Source: Rhodoferax sp. (GTDB lineage Bacteria; Pseudomonadota; Gammaproteobacteria; Burkholderiales; Burkholderiaceae_C). From it: a DNA stretch of 53,122 bases. A program made the position numbers and the translations under genes. The notes below the pieces were generated by a model. The model was not told the DNA's origin. It saw nothing but the letters and a program-made list of their open reading frames with translations, and ran no database searches. The stretch spans positions 1 through 53,122 of the forward strand of contig JAIFLV010000022.1 of the NCBI GenBank assembly GCA_020048895.1, given 5' to 3'. Shown here one piece after another: positions 43,413 through 52,068 of the stretch (position 1 is the first letter of the stretch; every line of letters starts with the position of its first letter).

Positions 43413-45710
43413 TCATCGTTGTATTGCAAGCAGCACGTGCTCAGCCGTTGCCGGTGCCTCCAGGCGCACTACGTGCCCATCGCCCCGCGCCTGCGCAACT
43501 GCATCACGCAAGGCTTCAAACACGCTGATAGCCAGCATGAAGGGCGGCTCACCCACGGCCTTGCTGCCAAACACATTGTCTTCCCGGTTAGCTTGCGGCC
43601 ACAGGTCCACTGTGAAGTGCTGCGGCACATCGCCCGCGGTGGGTATCTTGTAGGTGCTCGGTGCGTGAGTGGTGAGCAAACCGGCGTCGTTCCACACCAG
43701 TTGCTCGGTGGTCAGCCAGCCCATGCCTTGCACGAACGCGCCCTCAATCTGGCCGATGTCGATGGCCGGGTTCAGCGAGCGCCCCACGTCGTGCAGGATA
43801 TCGACCTGAAGCACGCGGCTCTCGCCGGTCAGGGTGTCGATGGCCACTTCGGTACAGGCGGCACCGTAGGCAAAGTAGTAGAACGGCCGCCCGGTGAGCG
43901 TGGTCTTGTCGTAGTGGATTTTGGGGGTACGGTAAAAGCCGTCGCTCCAGAGCTGGATGCGGTTGGCATAGGCCAGGCTGACCACTGCTTCAAAACTGCG
44001 CGTGTTGGTCGGTGAGACCACCTGGCCGCCGGTAAACCGGATAGCTCCCGCGCCACAGCCGTCGAGCCCGCAGACGAAGGCCGCCAAGTTGTCGCGTACA
44101 TGGCGTGCGGCAAACTGGGCAGCGCGCCCATTGAGGTCAGTGCCGGCCGATGCGGCGGTGGCAGACGCATTGGGAACCTTGCTGGTGTCGCTGGCGGTGC
44201 TGAGCACTTTGTCCACGCCCAGGCCCAATTCGTCGGCCACGATTTGCGCTACCTTGGTGTTGAGTCCCTGGCCCATTTCCACGCCGCCGTGGTTGACCTG
44301 CACGCTGCCGTCGGTATACACGTTCACCAGGGCACCGGCCTGGTTGAAGAGCGTGGCGGTGAAGCTGATGCCAAACTTGACCGGGGTGAGGGCGATACCG
44401 CGCTTGAGCACCGGGTTCGCGGCATTCCATGCCGAAATGGCCTGTACACGCCGCCGATATTGCGCAGACAGCTCCAATTTTGATAGCAATGGCTGCAGGA
44501 TATTGTCTTCCACCCGCATGCCATAGTGGGTGGTGTCGCGCTTGTTGTCCGTGCCGGCGACGGCTTCCTCGCTGTACAGGTTGCGCAGTCGCACGTCCAG
44601 CGGGTCCAGCTTGAGGTGGCGGGCGATGTCGCCCATCAGGGCCTCGATCAGGATTACGCCTTGCGGGCCACCAAACCCGCGAAACGCGGTATGGCTTTGG
44701 GTGTGGGTCTTGCAGCGGTAGGAGGTGATCTCCACGTCCTGCAGGTAGTAGGCGTTGTCGGTATGAAAAATGGCGCGGTCAGCCACCGGGCCGGACAGGT
44801 CGGCACTAAAGCCGCAGTTGGCCGCCATCATCAATTGCAGGACGGTCAGGCGACCAGTCTCATCAAAGCCAACCGCATATTCGTACTCGAACGGATGGCG
44901 TTTGCCGGTAATCAGAAAGTCATCGTCGCGATCCAGGCGGAGTTTGACCGGCGCTTTCACTTTGGACGCTGCCACGGCTGCCCATACCGCCAGATGCCCC
45001 GCCTGGGTTTCCTTCCCCCCAAAGCCTCCGCCCAAGCGACGGCACTCCACGCGCACGGCGTGGGATTCAAGCCCCAGCGCGTGGGCTACCCAGTGCTGTA
45101 CCTCGCCGGGGTGCTGGGTGCTGCTGTGAATGAGCCACTGGTTTTGTTCCTGCGGCAGTGCATAGGCGATCTGACCCTCAAGGTAAAAGTGCTCCTGTCC
45201 TCCCACTCGCAGCGTTCCCGAGAGGCGGTGGGTTGCGCCGTTCAAGGCGGCGGATGCATCGCCCCGGCGCACGACCACGGGTGGCAGCACAAAGCTTTGT
45301 GCTTTAAGCGCGGCGCTCACCGTCAGAATGGCTGGCAGCGCTTCGATACGCACGCCCACCAGGCGTGCGGCCCGGCGCGCCTGCATGGCCGTGCGTGCCA
45401 CCACCAGGCCAATGACCTGTCCCACGTATTGCACAGTGTGGCTCGGGAACACTGGTTCATCCCCGGCAAATGCGGCAAGCATCGGGTCGCCGGGGACGTC
45501 GCTGGCCAGCACAACGGCCACTACGCCGGGTGCTGCCAACGCGGCGCTGGCGTCGACACCCAACAACTGGCCGTGCGCCACTTTCGAGAGAATCGGTGCC
45601 GCATGCAGCGTTCCGCGCACCTCAGGAATATCGTCGATGTAGGTGGCCGCTCCCGCTACCTGCGCGGCGGCACTTTCATGGGGTAGGGATTGCCCGCTTT
45701 GGCCGCTCAT
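43413..45710 (-). CDS. xdhB: Xanthine dehydrogenase, molybdopterin-binding subunit XdhB
   Basis: The catalytic large subunit (765 residues) oxidises hypoxanthine and xanthine to urate with the Mo cofactor. It starts MSGQSGQSLPHESAAAQVAGAATYIDDIPE, a typical XdhB N-terminus; ATG at 45710 overlaps the xdhA stop (ATGA), and a longer frame to 45893 lies inside xdhA. Signatures: GGGFGGKE, FRGFGGPQG, GVEMGQGLNTKVAQI, and the catalytic Glu at about 721 in KAVGEPPFML. Copy B of the dispersed repeat (44431-44487) codes for about residues 408-427. XdhC for maturation is encoded 40 kb away. Confidence 0.94.
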   Translation of the reverse strand: MSGQSGQSLPHESAAAQVAGAATYIDDIPEVRGTLHAAPILSKVAHGQLLGVDASAALAAPGVVAVVLASDVPGDPMLAAFAGDEPVFPSHTVQYVGQVIGLVVARTAMQARRAARLVGVRIEALPAILTVSAALKAQSFVLPPVVVRRGDASAALNGATHRLSGTLRVGGQEHFYLEGQIAYALPQEQNQWLIHSSTQHPGEVQHWVAHALGLESHAVRVECRRLGGGFGGKETQAGHLAVWAAVAASKVKAPVKLRLDRDDDFLITGKRHPFEYEYAVGFDETGRLTVLQLMMAANCGFSADLSGPVADRAIFHTDNAYYLQDVEITSYRCKTHTQSHTAFRGFGGPQGVILIEALMGDIARHLKLDPLDVRLRNLYSEEAVAGTDNKRDTTHYGMRVEDNILQPLLSKLELSAQYRRRVQAISAWNAANPVLKRGIALTPVKFGISFTATLFNQAGALVNVYTDGSVQVNHGGVEMGQGLNTKVAQIVADELGLGVDKVLSTASDTSKVPNASATAASAGTDLNGRAAQFAARHVRDNLAAFVCGLDGCGAGAIRFTGGQVVSPTNTRSFEAVVSLAYANRIQLWSDGFYRTPKIHYDKTTLTGRPFYYFAYGAACTEVAIDTLTGESRVLQVDILHDVGRSLNPAIDIGQIEGAFVQGMGWLTTEQLVWNDAGLLTTHAPSTYKIPTAGDVPQHFTVDLWPQANREDNVFGSKAVGEPPFMLAISVFEALRDAVAQARGDGHVVRLEAPATAEHVLLAIQR
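44431..44487 (-). repeat. Dispersed palindromic repeat, copy B (inside xdhB)
   Basis: On the minus strand it begins GCTATCAAAATTGGAGCTG, then TCTGCGCA, and ends ACAGGCCATTTCGGC. It follows the coding direction of xdhB and is in frame without disturbing the alignment length, so the repeat has been accommodated or is a chance match. Confidence 0.5.
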
Positions 45711-47401
45711 GCGTCTTCCCCTTCGAGGTCCGGGAATTCGGGTCCCAGAGGGTTCTGCGCAGGTAAAGGAGGAGCCCGCAAAGCGGGCGGGGGACACGGA
45801 GCAGAGCCCTCTGGGACCCGAATTCCCAGCGTGTGCAAATCCGTCGCAGTGCCTCCCTGACTTTCCAGCCAGAAGCGTTGCAGAAGATTGCACAACACGG
45901 TGCGGCGGTAGTCGCTGGAGGCACGCATGTCAGAGATGGGCGCGAACTCGGCGCGCAGCACCGCCATGGTGTGCTCCACAGTGGCCCGTGTCCAGGGTTG
46001 CCCGGTGAGCGCGGCTTCCGTCTTGCGCGCCCGAACCGGCGTTGCCGCCACACCCCCGACCCCTATGGATGCAAACACCACGATGCCCTGCTCAACATGT
46101 ACGTTGATCGCCAGACACACTGCAGAGATGTCGTCCTCAAAGCGCTTGGACACCTTGTACACCCGGCTTGTTTCCTGGGGGGTGGCTTTCGGTACCTTGA
46201 TCCAGGCCAATACCTCGTCCTGTGCCATCACATTGGTGCGGTAGCCGGTGTAGAGGTCCTCCAGGCGCAACTCACGGTGGGCGATGGTGCGGCCCTGCAT
46301 GCGCATCAGCACCACATTGACGCCTAGCGCAATCAATAGCGGCATGGAATCGCCAATCGGCGAGCCATTGGCCACGTTGCCGCCCAGAGTGCCACTGTTG
46401 CGCACCGGCAAGCCGGCAAACCGGTGTGCAAATTCTGCCAGGTGTGGCCGGTCGGCGATCAGCGCGGCAAACGCATCGGTCAGGCGCACCGCCGCTCCGA
46501 TAGCGATGTGGTGCGGGTAATCCTCCACCTGCTGCAGTTCTGCTACCTGGGTGATGTCGAGAATCTGGTCGAACTGGCGGTGCTGCTTGGTGATCCACAG
46601 TCCCACATCGGTGCAGCCGGCCACCAGTTGGGCCTGTGGGTGGCTTCTGCGAGCTGTCAGCAGGGCGCCCAGGCTGCGTGGTGCAATATATGCCGAATCG
46701 GGCTCTGGCGCTTGTAGGGCGTGCGTGAGGTGCTTCAATTGTGATAGCAATCTGGCTTCGTCCACCGCCACGGTGGGAAGCTCTTGCATGGCCATGGCGG
46801 CGTCCAGAATCGGCCGGTAGCCGGTGCAGCGGCACAGGTTGCCCGACAGCGCCTGCTGCGCCTGTTCCCTGGAGAGCGGCAAGCCGCGCGCCGTATGGTT
46901 CTGGTACAGGCCAAACAGGCTCATCACAAACCCCGGCGTGCAAAAGCCGCACTGTGAGCCATGGCAATCGACCATCGCCTTCTGTGCCGGATGTAACACT
47001 TGGCCCCCGTGCGACCCTCGCTCCCGCTCGGGCCGGGGCTCCGCCGCTTGCGCGGGTCGCTGCCCCCCTTTGGGGCCGTCCTCGCCTTGGGGCGGCCCGG
47101 CGGCGAGGTGCCCTCCTTGATCTGCCGCTTGGGCCACATCTTCCACGGTCCACAGCGCCATACCGTCAATGGAATGGGCTAGGCGGATGCAGCTATTGAT
47201 CGCGCTGAACTTGAGGTGGTCGCCCTGGGGTTCTGCCAGCACCACAGTGCAGGCGCCGCAGTCGCCTTCGCCGCAACCTTCCTTGGTGCCGGTGCAGTGC
47301 AGGTCCTCCCGTAGCACCTCGAGAAGGGTGCGATTGGGTTCCACATCCGAAATGCGGACAACCTGGCCATTGCGCAGAAATTGCAGGGGTTGTGTCTTCA
47401 T
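45707..47401 (-). CDS. xdhA: Xanthine dehydrogenase, iron-sulfur/FAD subunit XdhA
   Basis: The small subunit (564 residues) carries two [2Fe-2S] clusters and FAD, moving electrons from the Mo centre to NAD. Cluster 1: Cys43, Cys48, Cys51 (EGCGEGDCGACT) and Cys71. Cluster 2: Cys151, Cys154 (SQCGFCTPGF), Cys190, Cys192 (NLCRCTGYRP). FAD motifs: LVAGCTDVGLW and LGGNVANGSPIGDSMP. The ATG at 47401 is chosen since MKTQPLQFLRNGQVV matches family starts. Oddities: residues 91-134 are a Gly/Pro/Arg-rich insertion between the clusters; about 218-237 lie in repeat copy C; the last 40 residues are encoded by the 56-base element and its arms. It is 51 bases from the divergent deacetylase-like gene. Confidence 0.93.
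   Translation of the reverse strand: MKTQPLQFLRNGQVVRISDVEPNRTLLEVLREDLHCTGTKEGCGEGDCGACTVVLAEPQGDHLKFSAINSCIRLAHSIDGMALWTVEDVAQAADQGGHLAAGPPQGEDGPKGGQRPAQAAEPRPERERGSHGGQVLHPAQKAMVDCHGSQCGFCTPGFVMSLFGLYQNHTARGLPLSREQAQQALSGNLCRCTGYRPILDAAMAMQELPTVAVDEARLLSQLKHLTHALQAPEPDSAYIAPRSLGALLTARRSHPQAQLVAGCTDVGLWITKQHRQFDQILDITQVAELQQVEDYPHHIAIGAAVRLTDAFAALIADRPHLAEFAHRFAGLPVRNSGTLGGNVANGSPIGDSMPLLIALGVNVVLMRMQGRTIAHRELRLEDLYTGYRTNVMAQDEVLAWIKVPKATPQETSRVYKVSKRFEDDISAVCLAINVHVEQGIVVFASIGVGGVAATPVRARKTEAALTGQPWTRATVEHTMAVLRAEFAPISDMRASSDYRRTVLCNLLQRFWLESQGGTATDLHTLGIRVPEGSAPCPPPALRAPPLPAQNPLGPEFPDLEGEDA
45732..45827. repeat. 56-base core element with perfect 21-base inverted arms (copy 2, in the xdhA 3' end)
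   Basis: Arms 45732-45752 (starting GGGAATTCGGG, ending AGAGGG) and 45807-45827 are perfect inverted copies; the core 45752-45807, read on the minus strand, starts GCTCTGCTCCGTGTCCCCCG and ends TGCGCAGAAC, with two differences from copy 1 at 9275-9330. It encodes the C-terminal tail of XdhA just before the xdhB start. Confidence 0.75.
46691..46748 (-). repeat. Dispersed palindromic repeat, copy C (inside xdhA)
   Basis: On the minus strand it begins GCTATCACAATTGAAGC, then CACGCACGCC, and ends GAGCCCGATTCGGC. It sits in the linker between the second iron-sulfur domain and the FAD domain of XdhA and is read in frame. Confidence 0.6.
47000..47131 (-). repeat. GC-rich in-frame insertion in xdhA
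   Basis: About 130 bases, rich in CCCC/GGGG runs with several short inverted repeats (CCCCAAGGCGAGG, CCCCAAAGGGGGG), encode residues 91-134 of XdhA. Related proteins go directly from the TVEDVA segment to a short link and VLHPAQKAMVDCHGSQCG. From memory it resembles GC-rich intergenic repeats found downstream of genes in Comamonadaceae. Confidence 0.6.
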
Positions 47402-47452
47402 GGTGGTTAGCATAGAGCAAGTTTTAAGCCTGCGCATCACGAAGCATGCCCC

Positions 47453-48406
47453 ATGCACGCCTACTTTGCCACCCAATTTGTCTTGCAGCTGCCACCCGGG
47501 CACCGTTTTCCGATGGAGAAGTACGCCATGTTGCGCGATGCATTGGTGCAGCATTTGCCAGAGGTGCAACTGTCGCAGGCGTTAGCTGCCAGTGACGGTG
47601 AACTGGCCTTTGCACACGCGCCAGCTTATGTGGAAGGGATCGATTCCGGCCAACTGCCGCCAGCGGTGTACCGGGAGATCGGCTTTCCGTGGACGCCCGC
47701 TATGGCCGACCGGGCACGGCGTTCGGTGGGTGCCACTTTGGCGGCAGCGCGCACAGCATTGATGCAAGGGGTGGCTGCCAATCTGGCCGGTGGTACCCAC
47801 CATGCCTATGCCGACAAGGGCGGTGGTTTTTGCGTGTTCAACGATCTGGCCGTGACCGCGCGGGTCATGCAGGCCGAGTGGGGCAGGGTGCAGCGGACTG
47901 ACAAGCGTCCGCTGCAGGTTGCGATTGTTGACCTGGATGTGCACCAGGGCAATGGCACCGCGCACATTCTGCGCAACGACTCCAGCGTGTTCACCCTGTC
48001 CATCCACGGGGACAAGAACTTCCCGTTTCGCAAGGAAGCCAGCAGCCTTGACGTGGCCTTGTCTGACGGCTGTGGCGATGCGGACTATCTGGCCGCCGTG
48101 GAAAACGCCCTGCAGGTGCTGGAAAGTGACTTCAATCCTGGTCTGGTGCTGTACCTTGCGGGAGCCGACCCGCACGAAGGCGACCGGTTGGGACGCCTCA
48201 AACTGACCGATGATGGCCTGCTGGCCCGTGACCGGCGTGTGTTCGACTGGTGCTGGCAGCGACGAATCCCGTGTGCGTTTGTGATGGGCGGTGGGTATGG
48301 CAAAGACCTGTCTGACACTGTGCGGGTGCAAATCAATACTTACCGGGTCGCGCTGGAATACTGGCGGCGGTGGCAATGCCTGGCGACTCCTACCTTTGAA
48401 GTCTGA
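47453..48406 (+). CDS. Histone deacetylase-like zinc hydrolase (HDAC/AcuC/AphA superfamily)
   Basis: A 317-residue arginase-fold zinc enzyme of the bacterial histone-deacetylase group, which removes acetyl or related acyl groups from amines. It begins HAYFATQFVLQLPPGHRFPMEKY, typical of this group. Catalytic region: GGTHHAYADKGGGFCVFND near 115-135 with the His-His pair; zinc ligands in VDLDVHQGNGT near 160 and the Asp of YLAGADPHEGDRLG. The gene is divergent from xdhA and is followed by the ABC importer genes on the same strand. A natural substrate in purine metabolism is not known to me; an acetylated polyamine or nucleoside derivative is only a guess. Confidence 0.88.
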   Translation: MHAYFATQFVLQLPPGHRFPMEKYAMLRDALVQHLPEVQLSQALAASDGELAFAHAPAYVEGIDSGQLPPAVYREIGFPWTPAMADRARRSVGATLAAARTALMQGVAANLAGGTHHAYADKGGGFCVFNDLAVTARVMQAEWGRVQRTDKRPLQVAIVDLDVHQGNGTAHILRNDSSVFTLSIHGDKNFPFRKEASSLDVALSDGCGDADYLAAVENALQVLESDFNPGLVLYLAGADPHEGDRLGRLKLTDDGLLARDRRVFDWCWQRRIPCAFVMGGGYGKDLSDTVRVQINTYRVALEYWRRWQCLATPTFEV

Positions 48407-48501
48407 TGGATGGCGCAAAAATTGCGTGTTGGTTCCGGCGCCGCATACGCATCGACGCCTTGGTGCGGCGTGACCTGCTTTCTAGCGTGTAAAGTGAGGA
48501 G

Positions 48502-50037
48502 ATGGTTATTCCCAGACTTCAATTAACCGGCATTACCAAGACCTACCCCGGCGTGGTGGCCAACAGCAATGTGTCGCTCACCGTCATGCCCGGTGAGACG
48601 CACGCTGTCCTGGGCGAAAACGGCGCCGGTAAGTCGACGCTGATGAAAATCATCTACGGAGCGATCCAGCCCGACGCGGGAGAGCTACGGCTCAACGGGC
48701 AGTTGATGCACATCCGCAACCCCAACGATGCACGGGCCAATGGCATCAATATGGTGTTCCAGCATTTCAACCTGTTCGACACCATGACGGTGGCCGAAAA
48801 CGTGTGGTTGGGGTTGACGCGCAACTCGCTGGAGCAGGTCACTGCAAGCATATTGTCCAAGGCCGCCGAGTATGGCCTTGATGTGGATCCCAGTCGCCCG
48901 GTGCACACCTTGAGTGTTGGCGAGATGCAGCGTGTGGAGATCATTCGCGCACTGCTGACGCGCCCGGAACTGCTGATTCTGGATGAGCCCACCTCGGTGC
49001 TCACGCCACAGGCGGTGGACAAACTGTTTGTGGTGCTCAAGCAGTTGGCATCGGAAGGCTGCAGCATTCTGTATATCTCGCACAAGTTGCACGAGATTCG
49101 CGAACTGTGTAACGCCTGCACCGTGTTGCGTGGCGGCAAGGTCACCGGCGTATGCAATCCCAAGGAAGAGTCCAACGCCTCCCTGTCCAAGATGATGATT
49201 GGCTCGGAGCCGCCGCAACTGGAGCATCGCCCGCAAAAACCGGGCTCTGCGGTGATGCTGATCAAGGGTTTGAGTCTGCCGCGCGAAGACCAGTTTGGCG
49301 TGGACCTGCAGGACATTCACCTGCATATCGGCTCTGGTGAGGTGGTCGGGATTGCCGGCGTGTCAGGCAATGGCCAAAAGGAACTGCTCTATGCGCTCAG
49401 TGGCGAAGATGACCGCGCCCCGCGCGGCAGCGTTCATATGGGGGAAGTCGATGTCTCGCGCATGCACCCTGGGCGGCGGCGCAAGATGGGTCTGCATTTC
49501 GTGCCCGAAGAGCGGTTGGGTCGTGGCGCTGTGCCGACCTTGAGCCTCGCGCACAACCTGCTGCTCACGCGCAACGAGTCCATCGCGATGCCACACTTTG
49601 CAGGCGGCTGGATCCGTGTGAAGGAACTCGAGGCGCATGCAGCACGCATCATCGCGCAGTACATGGTCAAGGCGCGTGGACCGCGCGCGTTGGCCAAGTC
49701 GCTGTCGGGTGGCAATTTGCAGAAGTTTATTGTGGGCCGTGAAATTGACGCCAACCCCAAGTTGCTGATCGTGTCGCAGCCCACCTGGGGCGTCGATGTG
49801 GGCGCTGCGGCCCAGATCCGCAGCGAAATCCTGGCACTGCGCGATGCCGGCTGCGCCGTGTTGGTGGTGAGCGAAGAACTGGAGGAACTGTTTGAAGTAT
49901 CGGACCGTCTCCATGTGATTGCCAACGGCAGGCTGTCCCCGTCCATCCCGATTGCCGACGCGTCGGTGGAGAAGATTGGTGAGTGGATGAGTGGTTTGTG
50001 GGATGCCCGCGCGGCGGCGGAGGTGGCCCATGGCTAA
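48502..50037 (+). CDS. ABC transporter ATP-binding protein for nucleobase/nucleoside uptake
   Basis: A double ATPase of 511 residues powering a BMP-type importer. First cassette: Walker A GENGAGKST near 39-47, signature LSVGEMQRVEI, Walker B LLILDEPTSVL. The second cassette has a Walker A-like GVSGNGQKELL and signature LSGGNLQKFIVGRE, and the site after it is SQPTWGVDVGA, the degenerate form common in this family. Together with two permeases and a binding lipoprotein downstream it makes a complete NupABC/Bmp-type importer. GAGGAG lies very close to the ATG. The next gene begins inside its last codons. Confidence 0.92.
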   Translation: MVIPRLQLTGITKTYPGVVANSNVSLTVMPGETHAVLGENGAGKSTLMKIIYGAIQPDAGELRLNGQLMHIRNPNDARANGINMVFQHFNLFDTMTVAENVWLGLTRNSLEQVTASILSKAAEYGLDVDPSRPVHTLSVGEMQRVEIIRALLTRPELLILDEPTSVLTPQAVDKLFVVLKQLASEGCSILYISHKLHEIRELCNACTVLRGGKVTGVCNPKEESNASLSKMMIGSEPPQLEHRPQKPGSAVMLIKGLSLPREDQFGVDLQDIHLHIGSGEVVGIAGVSGNGQKELLYALSGEDDRAPRGSVHMGEVDVSRMHPGRRRKMGLHFVPEERLGRGAVPTLSLAHNLLLTRNESIAMPHFAGGWIRVKELEAHAARIIAQYMVKARGPRALAKSLSGGNLQKFIVGREIDANPKLLIVSQPTWGVDVGAAAQIRSEILALRDAGCAVLVVSEELEELFEVSDRLHVIANGRLSPSIPIADASVEKIGEWMSGLWDARAAAEVAHG

Positions 50038-51109
50038 GCTCAAGCTGGAAGCCCGTCCCGAACCTTCCGCATTCTGGAGCTATGCCTCACCGCTGTTGGC
50101 CTTGTTGTGCACGGTGGTCATAGGTGTCATCCTGTTTGCCATGCTGGGCAAAGACCCGGTGCGCGGCTTGCAGGTGTTTTTCTGGGAGCCGATCAAGAGC
50201 GGCTATGCCCTAGGGGAATTGGTGGTCAAGGCGACTCCGCTGCTGCTGATCGCGTTGGGGCTGGCGGTGTGTTTTCGCTCCAACGTCTGGAACATCGGGG
50301 CTGAGGGGCAGTACATCCTGGGTGCCATTGCTGCCAGTGGTGTGGCATTGATGGCCGATTCAGAAAGCAGCCGGTGGATTGTGATGGGCATCCTGTTGGC
50401 CGGTGTGGCGGGAGGCATGGCCTGGGCTGGCATCACTGCGCTGCTGCGCGACAAGTTCAATGCCAATGAAATTCTGGTGAGCCTGATGCTGGTGTATGTG
50501 GCGATACAAGTGCTGGGCTACATGGTGTACGGCCCCTGGAAAGACCCTGCTGGCTACAACTTTCCGCAGACCAAGACCTTTGACGCTGTCACCCGCATTC
50601 CTCGTCTTTTCGATGGCTCGCGCGTCAGCATTGGCGTGGTGCTGGCGCTGGTGGGTGTCGTGGGCGTATGGATATTTCTCTTCCGAACGCGGGCAGGTTT
50701 TGCGCAGCAGGTCGGCGGTTTGGCACCTGCCGCTTCCCGCTATGCCGGGTTTTCTTCGCGCAATGCGTTGTGGACTGCGCTGCTCGTTTCAGGTGGCATG
50801 GCGGGTCTGGCCGGGGCTCTGGAGGTTGCTGGCCCCATCGGGCAACTCACCCCCTATGTGCCGGCGGGCTACGGCTTTGCAGCCATCATCGTGGCCTATG
50901 TGGGACGGTTGCATCCGGTTGGCATGGTGTTTTCAGCGATCTTGATGAGCATGTTCTATATCGGGGGCGAACTGGCGCAGTCGCGCTTGGGCTTGCCCAA
51001 GTCGCTTACGGGTGTATTTCAGGGCTTGCTCCTGTTCACGCTGTTGGCCTGCGACACTCTGGTGAATTACCGCTTGCGCTGGGCGCTGGCCACGGGGGGA
51101 AAAGCCTGA
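50030..51109 (+). CDS. ABC transporter permease 1 (nucleoside/BMP-type)
   Basis: A 359-residue inner-membrane permease of the BPD_transp_2 family, with about nine to ten helices. Motifs include VKATPLLLIALGLAVCFRSNVWNIGAEGQYILGAIAAS near 65-105, and DKFNANEILVSLMLVYVAI. The ATG at 50030 has GGAGG seven bases upstream and overlaps the ATPase gene, so an upstream frame starting at 49991 is not the gene start. The stop overlaps the next permease start. Confidence 0.92.
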   Translation: MAKLKLEARPEPSAFWSYASPLLALLCTVVIGVILFAMLGKDPVRGLQVFFWEPIKSGYALGELVVKATPLLLIALGLAVCFRSNVWNIGAEGQYILGAIAASGVALMADSESSRWIVMGILLAGVAGGMAWAGITALLRDKFNANEILVSLMLVYVAIQVLGYMVYGPWKDPAGYNFPQTKTFDAVTRIPRLFDGSRVSIGVVLALVGVVGVWIFLFRTRAGFAQQVGGLAPAASRYAGFSSRNALWTALLVSGGMAGLAGALEVAGPIGQLTPYVPAGYGFAAIIVAYVGRLHPVGMVFSAILMSMFYIGGELAQSRLGLPKSLTGVFQGLLLFTLLACDTLVNYRLRWALATGGKA

Positions 51110-52029
51110 TGGATTCGTACGCTCTTTTGATCGCGGCAACGCTCAATGCAGGTACGGTGCTGGCCATTGCCTCGTTAGGCCTGTTGATCAACGAAAAAGC
51201 TGGCATCGTCAACCTCGGTGCTGAAGGCATGATGCTATGCTCCGCCATCGCGGGATTCGCCACCGTGGTGCATACCGGCAGTGACACCATGGGTTTCCTC
51301 TCCGGCATGTTGGCAGGTGCTGTGATGGCGGCCATTTTTGGTGCGCTGGTGATTTGGCTCAACACCAATCAATACGCGACCGGACTCGCACTGAGCCTTT
51401 TTGGTGCAGGGTTTTCCGCCTTTGCTGGCATTGCGTATGTGCAGGAAAAAATGCCCGAACGCCACAGCTATGCAATACCTTTTCTCGCCGATATTCCTTT
51501 GGTGGGGCCGGCGCTATTCCGGCAGCATCCGCTGGTGTACCTGACGGTGGCTTTTGCTGCCTGGATGGTTTGGTTCCTGTACCGCACCCGTTCGGGTCTG
51601 GTACTGCGCAGTGTGGGTGAAAGCCCGGAATCGGCCCATGCCCTGGGCTATCGCGTGCGCTGGATACGCCTGGGCGCGGTGGTGGCGGGCGGCACGCTGT
51701 GCGGTCTGGCGGGTGCCTATATCTCCATCATCTACACCCCCCTGTGGGTGGAGGGGATGGTGGCCGGAAAGGGCTGGATTGCCTTGGCGCTGACAACATT
51801 TGCCACCTGGCGACCGGCACGGGTATTGCTTGGAGCCTACCTGTTTGGCGGCGTCACCATGCTTCAGTTTCACTTGCAGGGAGTTGGTGTGGAGGTTCCA
51901 AGCCAGTTCCTCAGTATGCTGCCATACCTGGCGACCATCGTGGTGCTGGCGCTGATCTCGCGCAACCCGCGCTGGATTCGTATTAACATGCCCGCTGCCA
52001 TCGGAAAGCCGTTTTATCCGGGCTCCTGA
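51109..52029 (+). CDS. ABC transporter permease 2 (nucleoside/BMP-type)
   Basis: A 306-residue permease of the same family as its neighbour. It begins MDSYALLIAATLNAGTVLAIASLGLLINEKAGIVNLGAEGMMLCSAIAGF, with the conserved EKAGIVNLGAEGMM core. The SESPESAHALGY-like GESPESAHALGYRVRWIRLGAV loop contacts the ATPase in this family. The ATG shares a base with the previous stop (TGATG), so both permeases are translated together and probably form a heterodimeric channel for purine bases or nucleosides. Confidence 0.92.
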   Translation: MDSYALLIAATLNAGTVLAIASLGLLINEKAGIVNLGAEGMMLCSAIAGFATVVHTGSDTMGFLSGMLAGAVMAAIFGALVIWLNTNQYATGLALSLFGAGFSAFAGIAYVQEKMPERHSYAIPFLADIPLVGPALFRQHPLVYLTVAFAAWMVWFLYRTRSGLVLRSVGESPESAHALGYRVRWIRLGAVVAGGTLCGLAGAYISIIYTPLWVEGMVAGKGWIALALTTFATWRPARVLLGAYLFGGVTMLQFHLQGVGVEVPSQFLSMLPYLATIVVLALISRNPRWIRINMPAAIGKPFYPGS

Positions 52030-52068
52030 GTTTTTGACCTTGACTTATTGATTTTTGAAGGGAATTTC

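Noticed and set aside
43122..44015. A 297-codon plus-strand frame running into xdhB
   Set aside because: It is mostly antisense to xdhB and has no recognisable domain.
50668..51108. Upstream extension of the second permease frame
   Set aside because: This part is antisense-free but out of frame with permease 1; the family N-terminus begins at ATG 51109.
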